Assembly (NCBI RefSeq): GCF_000495915.1 | Contig: NZ_AOFQ01000058.1 | Location: forward strand, 57,753-121,752 | Length of the DNA stretch: 64,000 bases | Direction: 5' to 3' | Source of the DNA: Stutzerimonas chloritidismutans AW-1 | Lineage (GTDB): Bacteria > Pseudomonadota > Gammaproteobacteria > Pseudomonadales > Pseudomonadaceae | In this document: one piece after another, positions 27,022 through 37,884 of the stretch | How positions within the stretch are numbered: the stretch's first letter is position 1 | Layout of the letters: the number at the start of each line of letters is the position of its first letter | The notes under the pieces: generated by a model | The model's input: only the letters and a program-made list of their open reading frames with translations | Database searches by the model: none | Told to the model about the DNA's origin: nothing | Program-made: the position numbers and the translations under genes

Positions 27022-28157
27022 AGTCTTTCCGCCGCCTGACGCAGCGTCTCCTCTCGTTTGGCGAAGCAGAAGCGCACCAGCCTCAGATCGGCCGGGGGGC
27101 TCTGGTAGAAAACCGAAATCGGAATGCTCGCAACCCCGTGCTCGCGGGTCAGCCACTCAGCCATGGCGACGTCATCCAGATCAGGACGGATAGCCGAATA
27201 GTCGGCGAGCTGGAAGTAGGTTCCGGTGGCACGGGTAAAGCTGAAGCGCGAGCCCGCCAGCAGGTCACAGAACAGATCGCGCTTGGCCTGGTAGAACGCC
27301 GGTAGCTCGCTGATGTGCTCGGGATGCTCGGCCATGAAATCGGCCAACGCCCACTGCAGCGGAGTGACACCGGTGAAACTGACGTACTGGTGCACCTTGC
27401 GCAGCTCGCTGCTGAGTGCAGGCGGCGCCACCACGTATCCAGTCTTCCAGCCGGTGACGTGGTAGGTCTTGCCGAAAGAGCTGATGACGAATGCACGCTG
27501 ATAGAGCTCATCGTGGCGCAGCACGCTGGCATGCTCGCGGCCGTCGAACACAAGATGCTCGTAGACCTCGTCGCTGAGCAGATAGATGTCACGCTCGCGG
27601 ATCAGCGCCGCCAGACGGTCGAGATCATCAGCATCGATCAATGCACCGCTGGGGTTGTGCGGCGTATTCAGCACGATCATCCGCGTGTGCGGGGTAATGG
27701 CATCGGCCAGGCGCTGCCAATCGATATGGAAATCCGGCAGGCTCAGTTGCTGGTGAATGCAGACGCCACCAGCCAGCTGCACCGATGGCTCGTAGCTGTC
27801 ATAGCACGGATCGAAGACGATGACCTCATCACCCGGCCGGATCACTGCCTGGATCGCACAGAAGATCGCCTGGGTAGCACCCGGGGTAATCGTGACCTCG
27901 GTGGCAGGATCCACTTTCCGTCCGTACAGCCCGGCGACCTTGACCGCGACCTGCTCGCGCAGGACCGGCAATCCGGTCATCGGTGCGTACTGGTTGTGTC
28001 CCGCCATGACGTGGCGGGCCAGTGCCTCGCGCAACGCGTCGGGGCCATCGAAATCGGGAAAGCCCTGAGAGAGATTCAGCGCACCGGTGTCCGCGGCCAG
28101 CTGGGACATGGTGGTGAAGATGGTCGTGCCAACGTTGGGCAGTTTACTGATGAGCAT
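27009..28157 (-). CDS. Methionine/glutamine aminotransferase (YbdL-like)
   Basis: 382 residues from ATG 28157 (MLISKLPNVGTT); the longer open frame upstream overlaps the divergent promoter region. A PLP fold-type I aminotransferase: NTPHNPSG, the DEVYEHLVF segment, and the internal lysine in SSFGKTYHVTGWK. The YbdL family transaminates methionine, with glutamine or other keto acids. It is the first gene of a two-gene operon with the omega-amidase and divergent from cysE. Confidence 0.93.
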   Translation of the reverse strand: MLISKLPNVGTTIFTTMSQLAADTGALNLSQGFPDFDGPDALREALARHVMAGHNQYAPMTGLPVLREQVAVKVAGLYGRKVDPATEVTITPGATQAIFCAIQAVIRPGDEVIVFDPCYDSYEPSVQLAGGVCIHQQLSLPDFHIDWQRLADAITPHTRMIVLNTPHNPSGALIDADDLDRLAALIRERDIYLLSDEVYEHLVFDGREHASVLRHDELYQRAFVISSFGKTYHVTGWKTGYVVAPPALSSELRKVHQYVSFTGVTPLQWALADFMAEHPEHISELPAFYQAKRDLFCDLLAGSRFSFTRATGTYFQLADYSAIRPDLDDVAMAEWLTREHGVASIPISVFYQSPPADLRLVRFCFAKREETLRQAAERLCAI

Positions 28158-28229
28158 GTCAGCCTTCCGACAAGCCTGCCGCACGGGGGTTCGGCAGGAA
28201 GGCAGACAGGATAGCCGAACAGCGATGCA

Positions 28230-28298
28230 CGATACGAGGGTGCACGGCGCCTGCCATCGGGCTGCTACAGTGCAGCGAACGAGCACCCTCGCGTATCG
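28230..28298. repeat. Inverted repeat in the divergent aminotransferase-cysE promoter region
   Basis: CGATACGAGGGTGC (28230-28243) and GCACCCTCGCGTATCG (28283-28298) are complementary apart from a 2-base bulge and are separated by 39 bases. The gap is 158 bases long and carries both promoters, so the dyad may be a regulator site or a transcript structure in the cysE leader. I recognise no known motif. Confidence 0.5.
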
Positions 28299-28315
28299 AC
28301 AATAAGGAACCTCGC

Positions 28316-29110
28316 ATGTCCAGTCATTCAGTCAGCACGCTGTGGAACGAGCTACGCGCCCAGGCGCTTCACGCGCTGGATGCGGAGCCGACCCTGGCCG
28401 CGCTATTCCAGCGGGCTATCCTCGACCATCCCGATTTCGGCTGCGCGCTTGCCCAGCGCATTGGGCAAGCACTGGCGGAAGGCACCGAGCAGAGCCGTAC
28501 GCTGACTGATCGTTTCGCTGGCATTCACCAACAGGCCGCAGCGCTCGCCGAGGTGGCGTGCTCTGATCTGCAGGCAATCGTCAGCCGCGACCCGGCGTTC
28601 GACACCGCGCTGGAAGTGTTCCTGTTCTCCAAGGGTTATCTGGCGTTACAGGCCTATCGTGTCGGGCACCACTTGCATGAACGGGGCGAACGCCTGCTGG
28701 CAATGTTCATCCAGGCACGCAGCAATGAACGCCTGGGCATCGACATCAACCCGGCCAGCCGCATCGGCAGTGGCATCATGCTCGATCACGGGACCGGCAT
28801 TGTCATCGGCGAAACCGCTGTGGTGGGCGATGACGTGTCGATCCTGCAGGGCGTTACCCTGGGCGGTACGGGCAAGGAAGGCGGCGACCGCCATCCGAAG
28901 GTGCGCAGCGGCGTGATGATCGGCGCTGGAGCGAAGATTCTCGGGAACATCGAGATTGGCGAAGGCGCCAAGGTTGGCGCCGGCAGCATCGTGCTGCATC
29001 CCGTTGCGCCGCATACCACGGTGGTTGGCAATCCGGCTCGTCAGGTCGGCACGCCGCGCCACGCACGACCGGCCCTGGATATGGACCAGTCGTTCGACGG
29101 AGATCGCTGA
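28316..29110 (+). CDS. cysE: Serine O-acetyltransferase (first copy)
   Basis: 264 residues. The N-terminal helical domain (TLWNELRAQALHALDAEPTLAALF) is followed by the left-handed beta-helix with hexapeptide repeats and the catalytic segment [30 protein letters not shown] is the active-site loop. It makes O-acetylserine for cysteine synthesis. This is the E. coli-like, long N-terminal form; a second shorter copy lies at 44138-44914. SD is AAGGAA 7 bases before the ATG. Confidence 0.93.
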   Translation: MSSHSVSTLWNELRAQALHALDAEPTLAALFQRAILDHPDFGCALAQRIGQALAEGTEQSRTLTDRFAGIHQQAAALAEVACSDLQAIVSRDPAFDTALEVFLFSKGYLALQAYRVGHHLHERGERLLAMFIQARSNERLGIDINPASRIGSGIMLDHGTGIVIGETAVVGDDVSILQGVTLGGTGKEGGDRHPKVRSGVMIGAGAKILGNIEIGEGAKVGAGSIVLHPVAPHTTVVGNPARQVGTPRHARPALDMDQSFDGDR

Positions 29111-29114
29111 GCAG

Positions 29115-30593
29115 TCAGCGCTTGTCGCGGCGCTTCTTCTCGGCCTTCTTGTGGTGCGACATGAGACGGCGCTTCTTGTTGACCTGGCGGTCGGTAAGCG
29201 TGTTTTTCTTGCCCTCGTAAGGGTTTTCTCCGCCCTTGTACTCGATACGGATCGGCGTACCGACCAGCTTCAAAACGCGTCGGTAGGTGTTTTCCAGATA
29301 ACGGGTGTAGGACTTTGGAATCGAGTCAACCTGGTTGCCATGGATCACGATCAGAGGCGGGTTGGCGCCGCCCAAGTGCGCGTAACGAAGCTTGATCCGG
29401 CGGCTGGCAACCATGGGCGGCGCATGCTCGCGGACCGCATCTTCAAGGATCTGCGTCAGACGGCTGGTGGGCCATCGCGTCACGGCTGAAGTGAACGAGG
29501 CCTGCACGGACTTGTACAGATTACCGACGCCGGTGCCATGCTTGGCGGAGATGAAGTGGATGTCGGCGAACTCGACGAAGAACAACCGACGCTCCAGCTC
29601 GGTCTTCACATAGTCGCGCTCACTCGGCTCCATGCCGTCCCACTTGTTCAGCGCGATGACCAACGCCCGACCGCTTTCCAGCACGAAGCCGAGCAGGTTC
29701 AGATCGTGTTCGACCACGCCCTCGCGGGCATCCATGACGAAAATCACGACGTTGGAGTCCTGAATCGCCTGCAGCGTCTTGACCACCGAGAACTTTTCTA
29801 CGGCCTCGAAGATCTTGCCGCGACGGCGCACACCGGCCGTGTCGATCAGTGTGTACTTCGCGTCGTCACGTTCGAAGGGAATGTAGATGCTGTCGCGGGT
29901 TGTACCGGCCTGGTCATAAACGATGACCCGTTCCTCGCCGAGCATGCGATTGACCAACGTCGACTTGCCCACATTGGGCCGGCCGATGATCGCGATCTTG
30001 ATGCCATCCTTTTCGCTCGGTCCAGGGATGCGCTTGAGCTCTTCTCCTTCGGCAACCGTCTCGCCCTCTTCACCCTCGGCTTCGGCAACTTCGGCGTTGT
30101 CCTTGGGGAACATGCCGAGTGCCTGCTCGAGCATATGGGTGATACCACGGCCATGGGCGGCGGCGATCGGCAGGGCGTCGCCCAGGCCCAACGGGCTGAA
30201 TTCCGCTCGGGCGATATCCGGATCGATGCTGTCGACCTTGTTCGCCACCAGGAAATGGCGCTTGTTCATCTTGCGCAGGTGTTCGGCAATCATCTGATCG
30301 CCAGGCGTCATGCCGGCACGCGCGTCAACCATGAACATCACCGCATCGGCCTCTTGCATGGCTTGCAGGGACTGCTCGGCCATCTTGGCATCGATGCCCT
30401 CCTCATCGCCGGTCAGACCACCAGTGTCGATGACGATGTAGGTGCGGCCCTGCCATTTGGCCTCGCCGTACTGGCGATCTCGGGTCAGACCGGCGTACTC
30501 GGCCACGATGGCGTCGCGGCTCTTGGTCAGACGATTGAACAGGGTGGACTTGCCGACGTTCGGGCGGCCCACCAGGGCGATTACGGGAACCAT
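29115..30593 (-). CDS. der: Ribosome-biogenesis GTPase Der (EngA)
   Basis: 492 residues from ATG 30593 ([12 protein letters not shown]), the usual length; the open frame starts 4 codons earlier. Two tandem GTPase domains each have a G1 P-loop GRPNVGKST, with a KH-like RNA-binding domain at the C-terminus and a basic tail. It assembles the 50S subunit. It is the last gene of the bamB cluster, behind a hairpin that can terminate part of the transcripts. Confidence 0.97.
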   Translation of the reverse strand: MVPVIALVGRPNVGKSTLFNRLTKSRDAIVAEYAGLTRDRQYGEAKWQGRTYIVIDTGGLTGDEEGIDAKMAEQSLQAMQEADAVMFMVDARAGMTPGDQMIAEHLRKMNKRHFLVANKVDSIDPDIARAEFSPLGLGDALPIAAAHGRGITHMLEQALGMFPKDNAEVAEAEGEEGETVAEGEELKRIPGPSEKDGIKIAIIGRPNVGKSTLVNRMLGEERVIVYDQAGTTRDSIYIPFERDDAKYTLIDTAGVRRRGKIFEAVEKFSVVKTLQAIQDSNVVIFVMDAREGVVEHDLNLLGFVLESGRALVIALNKWDGMEPSERDYVKTELERRLFFVEFADIHFISAKHGTGVGNLYKSVQASFTSAVTRWPTSRLTQILEDAVREHAPPMVASRRIKLRYAHLGGANPPLIVIHGNQVDSIPKSYTRYLENTYRRVLKLVGTPIRIEYKGGENPYEGKKNTLTDRQVNKKRRLMSHHKKAEKKRRDKR

Positions 30594-30628
30594 GCGGCTC
30601 TCCACTGCGATATTTCAGAAAACACGAA

Positions 30629-30649
30629 GGCCGCTGCATTGCAGCGGCC
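30629..30649 (-). terminator. Terminator-like hairpin between bamB and der
   Basis: GGCCGCTGC-AAT-GCAGCGGCC on the minus strand (30629-30649) is a 9-bp perfect stem with a 3-base loop, followed by TTCGTGTTTT. It sits after bamB and before der, so it may reduce read-through into der or protect the bamB transcript. Confidence 0.6.
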
Positions 30650-30695
30650 GAATATTCAGGACTCCGCCAGGCGGAGCCGTGGGCGCAACTTGCGG

Positions 30696-31844
30696 TCAGT
30701 CAGCCTGACGGATAGTCAACGCCACCAGCTTGCCGTCATTGCCGAAGGCATACAGCCAGTCGCCCTCGACTACCGGACGGGCACGGACGCCAGAGCTGTC
30801 GATACGCTCGCGAGCGACGAAACGACCATCGACCTGACTTAGCAGGTGCAGATAGCCTTCGATGTCACCCACCACAACATAGCTGGAAAATACTGCGGGA
30901 GCCGAAAGCTGGCGGCGCGCCATGGACTCATTGCGCCACAGAGCAGTCGTGGAGCGCTCGTCGATCCCCTCGACAGTGCCGTCGGCAAGGCTCAGGTAAA
31001 CGCTACCGTAGCCGAGCGCAGCACCCGAATAGCTGGACGCATCGCGCTGCCAGAGGACACGACCACTTTCCAGTTCCAGTGCCGCGGCACGGCCCTGATA
31101 GCTGGTGACGTAGAGCGTGCCACCGGATAGCAGCAGACCACCGTCGATGTCGACGACCCGCTCAAGCTCCGAACGTCCTTGCGGAATGGCAACGCGCTGC
31201 TCCCAGACCGGAAGCCCGCGACGGGTATCCAGTGCGACCACTTTGCCGCTGGACAGGCCGGCAACGGCCAGCTGATTGGTCAGCAGCGGTGCGCCGGTCC
31301 CGCGTAGCGTCAGCACCGCAGGAGAGCTCTCGTAGCTCCAGCGCTGCGCGCCGGTATCCATCTCCAGCGCGAGCAGCCGATCATCCTGCGTCTGCACCAG
31401 GACGATGTCGCCATTGACGGCCGGGGCAGCCAGCACTTCACTGCTGACCTGACTGCGCCAGCGCTCCTCGCCCGTGCTGACGTCCAGCGCCAGCACTTCA
31501 CCGCGCAGGGTGCCAACCAGCACCAGGCCGTACCCGGCGCCTACCCCGCCGGAAACCGGCGTATCAAGCGTCTTCTTCCAGTTGACCTTGCCGGTCAGGC
31601 GATCCATGGATACCACCAGCCCTTCGACATCGGCGGCGTAAATCTGGTCGCCATACACCACCGGCGTCAGCAGGTTGTAGGTCTTGCCCTGCCCTTCACC
31701 GATCGAACGACTCCACTCCTTCTTCAAGGAGATTTCCGCCTCGAACTTGGTCAGCTCCGCCGGTTCCGGCTCTTTAGTGTCCTTGCTGCTACAACCCGCG
31801 GCCAGTACGGCCAGGGTCAGCAATGCTGCAGTCTTCCAGCGCAT
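30696..31844 (-). CDS. bamB: Outer-membrane assembly lipoprotein BamB
   Basis: 382 residues. A lipoprotein signal with lipobox LAAGC (C18) is followed by an eight-bladed beta-propeller with repeated WxxxL/DxxTG-type motifs (LTGKVNWKK, STGEERWRS, DTGAQRWSY). It is part of the BAM complex that folds outer-membrane proteins. It starts 3 bases after yfgM stop, so it is co-transcribed with it. Confidence 0.95.
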   Translation of the reverse strand: MRWKTAALLTLAVLAAGCSSKDTKEPEPAELTKFEAEISLKKEWSRSIGEGQGKTYNLLTPVVYGDQIYAADVEGLVVSMDRLTGKVNWKKTLDTPVSGGVGAGYGLVLVGTLRGEVLALDVSTGEERWRSQVSSEVLAAPAVNGDIVLVQTQDDRLLALEMDTGAQRWSYESSPAVLTLRGTGAPLLTNQLAVAGLSSGKVVALDTRRGLPVWEQRVAIPQGRSELERVVDIDGGLLLSGGTLYVTSYQGRAAALELESGRVLWQRDASSYSGAALGYGSVYLSLADGTVEGIDERSTTALWRNESMARRQLSAPAVFSSYVVVGDIEGYLHLLSQVDGRFVARERIDSSGVRARPVVEGDWLYAFGNDGKLVALTIRQAD

Positions 31845-31847
31845 CGT

Positions 31848-32489
31848 TTACGCCTCCCCTCGGGCCAGATCATCCAGCTTCATTTGCAGACCACCGATGG
31901 CCGCATCCTGGGACAGCGACTCTTTCGCCGCGGTGTAGGCCGCATGTGCCTCGTCGCGTCGGCCAAGCTGCACCAGCAGATCGCCGCGCAGTTCCTCGCG
32001 ACTGGCAGCGAAGGCCTGATCAGCCTTGCCGTCCAGCAGCTTGAGCGCTTCTTCTGCCTTGTCCTGCGCAGCCAGAACGCGTGCCAGACGCTGACGAGCC
32101 AGCTCGTCCAGCGTCTTGTCGGCGGGCTTGTCGACCACGGCGCGAAGCTCGCTAGCCGCTTCGTCCAACCGCCCCGACTCGACCGCCACCTTCGCCACGA
32201 ACAGGCTGCCGTACTGCGCATAATGCGTGCCGGCGAAATCTTTCTTCAGCAGATTGCCCAATCGCGCAACTTCCGCCGCATCGGCTTCACCTTCTTCCAG
32301 CGCTGCGCCGAGCAGCTGCTGATAGATCACCGAGGCACCCTGCGCCTGGTTGACCTGATGGTTCTGCCAGAATTGCCAGCCGAACACCAAGACCAGAGCG
32401 AGCACAGCCCCAAACAGAAGAGGCTTGCCGTTGCGCTGCCACCAGTCTTTGATCTGCGCCAGTGTTTCTTCTTCGGTACCCGAGGTCAC
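31848..32489 (-). CDS. yfgM: YfgM-like SecYEG-associated TPR protein
   Basis: 213 residues with one N-terminal transmembrane helix (LLFGAVLALVLVFGWQFW, about 23-40) and a periplasmic TPR domain. It belongs to the YfgM family, which links the Sec translocon to periplasmic chaperones. Position between hisS and bamB is conserved in gammaproteobacteria. Confidence 0.9.
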   Translation of the reverse strand: MTSGTEEETLAQIKDWWQRNGKPLLFGAVLALVLVFGWQFWQNHQVNQAQGASVIYQQLLGAALEEGEADAAEVARLGNLLKKDFAGTHYAQYGSLFVAKVAVESGRLDEAASELRAVVDKPADKTLDELARQRLARVLAAQDKAEEALKLLDGKADQAFAASREELRGDLLVQLGRRDEAHAAYTAAKESLSQDAAIGGLQMKLDDLARGEA

Positions 32490-32516
32490 GCTGTCACTCC
32501 TTTCATTCGCTTAGTC

Positions 32517-33806
32517 TCAGACCTGCTCGAGGCAGGCAGCCAGACGCTCGGGCAGAGCATCCCAGGCAATGCTTTGTTGCTCGCTGTCGTCGCGTAGCGG
32601 CTTGCAACCTACCACGCGCCCTGCCAGTTCGTCGTCACCCAGGATCAGCGCAAAGCGCGCGCCGCTCTTGTCCGCTTTCTTGAACTGACTCTTGAAACTG
32701 CCGCCACCGGCGTTCACCAGCAGGCGCAGCCCTGGCAGCATATCGCGCAGGCGCTCGGCCAGAGCCAGTGCTGCCAGCTCAGCAGGCTCACCGAATGCGC
32801 AGATATAGGCATGCGGCGCCGGGCTCAGGGCGTCCGGCACCAGACCAAGGGTTTCCAGCAGCAGCACCAGGCGCTCGACGCCCATGGCGAAGCCGACACC
32901 CGGGGTAGGCTTACCGCCAAACTGACTGATCAGGCCATCGTAACGGCCGCCAGCGCAGACGGTGCCCTGCGAGCCCAGTTTGTCGGTAACCCACTCGAAC
33001 ACGGTTCGACCGTAGTAATCCAGACCACGCACCAGCTTCGGGTTGATTTCGTAGGCGATGCCGACTGCATCGAGGCGCGCCTTCAGGCCTTCGAAATGCA
33101 CGCGCGACTCATCGTCGAGGTAGTCATGCAGCGTCGGTGCATCGGCCAGCAGCGCCTGAGTCTGGGCATTCTTGCTGTCGAGAATACGTAGCGGATTGGT
33201 CGTCAGGCGTCGCTGGCTGTCCTCGTCGAGCTGATCGAAACGCTGCTGCAGGTAGGCCACCAGCGCATCGCGGTAGCGCGCACGTGCTTCGCTGGAGCCC
33301 AGGCTGTTGAGCTGCAGCGTTACAGCGTCGGCCAGGCCGAGCTGCTTCCACAGGCGCGCCGTCATCACGATCAGCTCGGCGTCGACATCAGGCCCAGGCT
33401 GGTTGAAGACTTCCACGCCGATCTGATGGAACTGCCGATAGCGGCCCTTCTGCGGCTTCTCATAACGGAACATCGGCCCGGTGTACCAGAGCTTCTGCAC
33501 CTGGCCGCCGCCGGTCATGCCATGCTCGAGCACGGCGCGCACACAGCCGGCAGTGCCTTCAGGACGCAGGGTCAGCGACTCTTCGTTGCGATCGAGGAAG
33601 GTGTACATCTCCTTGTCGACCACGTCGGTGCCTTCACCGATGCCGCGAGCGAAGAGGTCGGTGAACTCCAGAATAGGCAGGCGAATCTCGCTGTAGCCGT
33701 AGCTGTCGAGCAGTTGCGCGAAGGTGCTTTCCAGATAACGCCAGGTCGGGGTCTGCGCAGGCAGGATGTCGTTCATGCCACGAATGGCTTGCAGGGACTT
33801 GCTCAA
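32517..33806 (-). CDS. hisS: Histidyl-tRNA synthetase
   Basis: 429 residues, usual length. Class II synthetase: motif 1 region after IRGMNDILP, motif 2 with [21 protein letters not shown], the histidine-specific loop [13 protein letters not shown], motif 3 with [11 protein letters not shown], and the C-terminal anticodon-binding domain. It charges tRNA-His. It lies 17 bases after ispG. Confidence 0.97.
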   Translation of the reverse strand: MSKSLQAIRGMNDILPAQTPTWRYLESTFAQLLDSYGYSEIRLPILEFTDLFARGIGEGTDVVDKEMYTFLDRNEESLTLRPEGTAGCVRAVLEHGMTGGGQVQKLWYTGPMFRYEKPQKGRYRQFHQIGVEVFNQPGPDVDAELIVMTARLWKQLGLADAVTLQLNSLGSSEARARYRDALVAYLQQRFDQLDEDSQRRLTTNPLRILDSKNAQTQALLADAPTLHDYLDDESRVHFEGLKARLDAVGIAYEINPKLVRGLDYYGRTVFEWVTDKLGSQGTVCAGGRYDGLISQFGGKPTPGVGFAMGVERLVLLLETLGLVPDALSPAPHAYICAFGEPAELAALALAERLRDMLPGLRLLVNAGGGSFKSQFKKADKSGARFALILGDDELAGRVVGCKPLRDDSEQQSIAWDALPERLAACLEQV

Positions 33807-33822
33807 TGGGATTCCTTAAAGA

Positions 33823-34935
33823 TCAGCTGCGCGCGATGACCGCCGCGTCGGCCGCGAGCTTCTCGGCGGCCTTGCGTCGGATGAGCTGCTCCAGCTCATC
33901 GACGAGATTTTCGTTGTTCAGTTTTTGCGCCGGCTTGCCGTCGATGTAGACCAGGTTGTTAGGGCTGCCACCGGTCAACCCGACATGGGCCTCCTTCGCC
34001 TCTCCCGGGCCGTTCACCACGCAACCGATCACGGCAACGTCCATCGGTACCAGCAGGTCTTCCACGCGGGTTTCCAGCTCGTTCATGGTCTTGACCACAT
34101 CGAAGTTCTGCCGCGAACAGCTCGGGCAGGCGATGAAGTTGATACCACGTGAACGCAGACGCAGCGACTTGAGGATATCGAAGCCGACCTTGATTTCCTC
34201 GACAGGATCGGCCGCAAGCGACACGCGAATGGTGTCACCGATGCCTTCAGCGAGCAGCATGCCCAGCCCGACCGCGGACTTCACGGTGCCGGAACGCAGT
34301 CCACCCGCCTCGGTAATGCCCAGGTGCAGCGGCTGTTCGATCTGCCCGGCCAGTAACCGATAGGCCTCGACCGCCATGAATACGTCGGAAGCCTTGACGC
34401 TGACCTTGAAGTCCTGGAAGTCCAGGCGATCGAGATGATCGACATGGCGCAGGGCGGACTCCACCAGCGCCTGCGGGGTCGGCTCGCCGTACTTTTTCTG
34501 CAGGTCCTTTTCCAGCGAACCGGCATTCACCCCGATGCGGATCGGGATGCCCTTGTCGCGCGCCGCATCGACCACCGCGCGCACGCGATCTTCGCGACCG
34601 ATATTGCCCGGATTGATGCGCAGGCAATCAACGCCGAGCTCGGCCACGCGCAAAGCGATCTGATAATCGAAATGGATGTCGGCCACCAGCGGCAACTGCA
34701 CCAGTTGCTTGATGCGCCCAAAGGCCTCGGCAGCCTCCATGGAAGGCACTGAAACCCTGACGATATCGGCACCTGCATTGGCCAGGCGCTGGATCTGCGC
34801 AACCGTCGCCTCGACATCACAGGTCTCGGTATTGGTCATGCTCTGTACGGAAATCGGCGCATCACCACCGACCGGCACATTGCCCACCCAGATCTTGCGG
34901 GATTGGCGACGCTTGATAGGAGATTCGGAATGCAT
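33823..34935 (-). CDS. ispG: 4-hydroxy-3-methylbut-2-en-1-yl diphosphate synthase
   Basis: 370 residues. TIM-barrel N-terminal domain and a C-terminal [4Fe-4S] domain with CPSC and GCVVNGPGE, the three cluster cysteines of the family. It makes HMBPP in the MEP isoprenoid pathway and depends on Fe-S clusters assembled by the isc genes farther upstream on the same strand. It follows rodZ with a 7-base gap. Confidence 0.97.
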   Translation of the reverse strand: MHSESPIKRRQSRKIWVGNVPVGGDAPISVQSMTNTETCDVEATVAQIQRLANAGADIVRVSVPSMEAAEAFGRIKQLVQLPLVADIHFDYQIALRVAELGVDCLRINPGNIGREDRVRAVVDAARDKGIPIRIGVNAGSLEKDLQKKYGEPTPQALVESALRHVDHLDRLDFQDFKVSVKASDVFMAVEAYRLLAGQIEQPLHLGITEAGGLRSGTVKSAVGLGMLLAEGIGDTIRVSLAADPVEEIKVGFDILKSLRLRSRGINFIACPSCSRQNFDVVKTMNELETRVEDLLVPMDVAVIGCVVNGPGEAKEAHVGLTGGSPNNLVYIDGKPAQKLNNENLVDELEQLIRRKAAEKLAADAAVIARS

Positions 34936-34942
34936 GGTCAGC

Positions 34943-35950
34943 TTACTGTCCGAGCTTGAGGCGCGCTGTCTCGCCGCGCATATGAGAGGCGAGGTTCACA
35001 GCTTCGCCGTTGTAACTGAGTTGGGCGCCGCGAGCGTAGCCCAGATGTACGTCCAATGGTGCCTTGCCGCTGACCGCCCTGCTGGTCCCGGCCTTGGCCA
35101 GCGCGCTGAACAGTACTCGTCCGTCGGCATCGCTGACTCGCGTCCAGCAATCGGCGGTGAAACTCAGCTCCAGCTGCGCCTCGCCGGCTACTGGCGGGGC
35201 GGTGTCGTTCGAGGCACTCGTGGGAGCCGGGGAGGCCGTTGCGTCAGCGCTTTGCGTGGGGCTGTCAGGCAGCGTCAGCGGCAGAGACTGCGCGGCCTCG
35301 CCCGCCGGCTCGGTGATGGTGCCCTGCACATCAGTGGTGGCTGGCGCCTGTTGCTCAGACTCGATCGCTTCACTCTCGTTCGAATCGGCTAGCGGTGCTG
35401 TTTGCTCGACTGGCTGTTCGCTCTGCTGCTCGGCACCCTCGTCAGCGCGATCAAGCAGATGGATCTCGGTGGTTCCATCCGCGCCTTCCACTTCGATTCG
35501 CTCCAGCGCCGAGACCGGTGGCGTCGTGGCCTCTCGAGCCATGCGTTCCTGCCACCAATACCAGGCGACTGCAGCCAGGAGCAGCAACAAGGCAAAGCCG
35601 AAGAAACGCATGAAGCTTCGCGACAGACGGCCGGGCTCTTCGATGCGCCCCAGGCTGTTGACATTGCTTCCGGAAGCGTTGGTACCGGTGTGCAGGTCGA
35701 ACTCCTGAACCAGGCGATTCTGATCCAACCCCAGCAACTTGGCATAGGCACGAACGTAACCCCGGGCAAAGGTGTGCCCTGGCAACTGACTGAAATCGCC
35801 GGCCTCGATGCGAGCCAGCGAGCGCTCGGTGAGATTCAGCTGCTGTGCAACTGCAGACAGCGGCCAGCCCTTGTCTTCGCGAGCTATACGCAGCGTCTCG
35901 CCGGGGTTGTTGCCCATCGGTGCAGCGGATTCTTGGTGCGGCGCGGTCAT
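34943..35950 (-). CDS. rodZ: RodZ-like cell-shape protein
   Basis: 335 residues. N-terminal helix-turn-helix (about 15-85; [20 protein letters not shown] and the [13 protein letters not shown] tail) is the RodZ MreB-binding domain; one transmembrane helix follows ([17 protein letters not shown], about 117-133). The periplasmic part is Pro/Ser/Thr-Glu rich and ends in the DUF4115 domain. It anchors MreB and the elongasome. It overlaps pilW by 4 bases. Confidence 0.93.
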   Translation of the reverse strand: MTAPHQESAAPMGNNPGETLRIAREDKGWPLSAVAQQLNLTERSLARIEAGDFSQLPGHTFARGYVRAYAKLLGLDQNRLVQEFDLHTGTNASGSNVNSLGRIEEPGRLSRSFMRFFGFALLLLLAAVAWYWWQERMAREATTPPVSALERIEVEGADGTTEIHLLDRADEGAEQQSEQPVEQTAPLADSNESEAIESEQQAPATTDVQGTITEPAGEAAQSLPLTLPDSPTQSADATASPAPTSASNDTAPPVAGEAQLELSFTADCWTRVSDADGRVLFSALAKAGTSRAVSGKAPLDVHLGYARGAQLSYNGEAVNLASHMRGETARLKLGQ

Positions 35951-36711
35951 CGTTGCTCCGAAAGATATTGCTTGTATTCATCCGTACCGGGATACAGTCG
36001 CCTCAGCTGCAGCGCGAGGCTTGCAGCAGTGTCGCGGTCCTGATGGATGTTGGCCAGACGGATACCGAGCAGCAGACTCCGTGCGTTCTGCTCGGCCAGT
36101 TGGCTGAAGCTATCGTAGTAACGCTTGGCTGGAACGTATTGCTTGTCCTCGAAGGCCATGAGTGCAAGCTCGAGCAACGCGCGGGGCTGGCGACTGTCGA
36201 GGCGCAGCGAGCGGGTGAAATGGAGTTCGGCCTCTTCACGCTGGCCCAACTGCAGTGCAGTCATACCCAGATTCTGAAAGACCCGCGCCCGCTCGGAATA
36301 CATGTTGTCTTCGGAAGCCTGACGGAAACGCTCCATGGCTTCGGGGTAGCGCTTCTGCTCGAACAGAAAGCTGCCGTAGTTGTTGAGTATGCGGGCGTCC
36401 TTGCGACTGGAGAGCGCTTCCCGGTAGTGCTTGTCGGCCAGGTCGTTTTCCATTTCGGTCTGGAATACCAAAGCCAGGGCGGCGTGTGCATCGGCGCTGT
36501 TCGGATCAATTTCGAGGGCCTTGCGCAGTGGCGTCTTGGCGCGCGCGGCGGCGCCCTGCTGCAGGTAGCCGATCCCCAATTGAATATAGGCGTCGCGGGC
36601 CTGCTGGCGACCTTCGTCGGTTCTCAGCGGATCAGTGGATCCAGAAGACACACAACCGGCCAACAGGCCGGTCAGTAGAAGCAGCAGCGCAGCGCGCAAA
36701 ATCATCAGCAT
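35947..36711 (-). CDS. pilW: Type IV pilus pilotin PilW (PilF)
   Basis: 254 residues. Lipoprotein signal with LLAGC (C20) and about six TPR units (ARDAYIQLGIGYLQQG, DAHAALALVFQTE, ARVFQNLGMTALQLG). Homologous to the outer-membrane lipoprotein that helps the PilQ secretin assemble; in P. aeruginosa the gene in this position is called pilF. The stop overlaps the rodZ start by ATGA. Confidence 0.93.
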   Translation of the reverse strand: MLMILRAALLLLLTGLLAGCVSSGSTDPLRTDEGRQQARDAYIQLGIGYLQQGAAARAKTPLRKALEIDPNSADAHAALALVFQTEMENDLADKHYREALSSRKDARILNNYGSFLFEQKRYPEAMERFRQASEDNMYSERARVFQNLGMTALQLGQREEAELHFTRSLRLDSRQPRALLELALMAFEDKQYVPAKRYYDSFSQLAEQNARSLLLGIRLANIHQDRDTAASLALQLRRLYPGTDEYKQYLSEQR

Positions 36712-36716
36712 CCCCC

Positions 36717-37865
36717 TCAGGATCGGTTCGAAGCGGTTTGCGCAGCACCTGGCTCGCTCTGTAGCTCACGCACAGCGATGTATCTCTCGCTTCGACGCGT
36801 CCGGTCCAGCACCTGGCCGACGAGCTGACCGCAAGCCGCGTCGATGTCTTCGCCGCGGGTGGTACGCACCGTTACATTGTGCCCACCTTTGTGCAGGATG
36901 TCCTGAAAACGGCGGATAGCATTGTTGCTCGGCCGCTCATATCCGGAGTGAGGGAACGGATTGAACGGGATCAGATTGATCTTGCACGGGATATCCGCCA
37001 GCAACGTGATCATCTGCTCGGCATGTTCGGGCTGATCGTTGATGCCCTTGAGCAGGGTGTACTCGATGGTCAGCACGCGCTTCTCGCCAAGCCTCGAGAT
37101 ATAGCCCTTGCATGCCGCCAGCAGCATGTCCAGCGGGTACTTCTTGTTGATCGGCACCAACTGATCACGCAACGCATCGTTGGGTGCGTGCAGCGACAAT
37201 GCCAGAGAAACGTCGATGACCTTGGCCAGCTCGTCGATCATCGGCACGACGCCGGAGGTCGAGAGCGTCACCTTGCGCTTGGAAATCCCGTAACCAAGGT
37301 CGTCCATCATGATATGCATGGCAGCGACGACGTTGTCGAAATTCAGTAACGGCTCGCCCATCCCCATCATCACCACGTTGGTGATCGCGCGATCGATTTT
37401 CGCCGGGATGGAGCCGAATGATTTGTTAGCAATCCAGACCTGACCGATCACCTCGGCCGCTGTCAGGTTGCTGTTGAAGCCTTGCTTGCCGGTGGAACAG
37501 AAACTGCAATCCAGCGCACATCCGGCCTGCGAGGACACGCACAGCGTTCCACGTCCGCCCTGGGGGATGTACACAGTTTCCACACAGCTGCCCGAGGCGA
37601 CACGCACGACCCATTTGCGGGTGCCGTCGCTGGAGATGTCTTCACTGACGACCTCCGGGCCGCGAATCTCGGCGCAGGTCTTGAGCTTTTCGCGCAAGGC
37701 CTTGCCGAGATTGCTCATGGCGTCGAAATCATCGACACCAAAATGGTGAATCCACTTCATCACCTGACCGGCGCGAAAACGCTTCTCCCCGATGGACTCG
37801 AAGAAGCTCTCCAGTTGCGACTGGGTAAGCCCGAGCAGATTCACTTTACCGGTCGTGGCAATCAT
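36717..37865 (-). CDS. rlmN: Dual-specificity 23S rRNA/tRNA adenine-C2 methyltransferase
   Basis: 382 residues from ATG 37865 with AAGG about 8 bases upstream; a GTG three codons earlier is less likely. Radical-SAM motif CALDCSFC and the catalytic C-terminal cysteine in [10 protein letters not shown]. It methylates A2503 of 23S rRNA and A37 of some tRNAs and needs Fe-S clusters. First gene of the pilW-rodZ-ispG-hisS cluster after ndk. Confidence 0.96.
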   Translation of the reverse strand: MIATTGKVNLLGLTQSQLESFFESIGEKRFRAGQVMKWIHHFGVDDFDAMSNLGKALREKLKTCAEIRGPEVVSEDISSDGTRKWVVRVASGSCVETVYIPQGGRGTLCVSSQAGCALDCSFCSTGKQGFNSNLTAAEVIGQVWIANKSFGSIPAKIDRAITNVVMMGMGEPLLNFDNVVAAMHIMMDDLGYGISKRKVTLSTSGVVPMIDELAKVIDVSLALSLHAPNDALRDQLVPINKKYPLDMLLAACKGYISRLGEKRVLTIEYTLLKGINDQPEHAEQMITLLADIPCKINLIPFNPFPHSGYERPSNNAIRRFQDILHKGGHNVTVRTTRGEDIDAACGQLVGQVLDRTRRSERYIAVRELQSEPGAAQTASNRS

Positions 37866-37884
37866 TGAATTCACCTTCGCTCAA

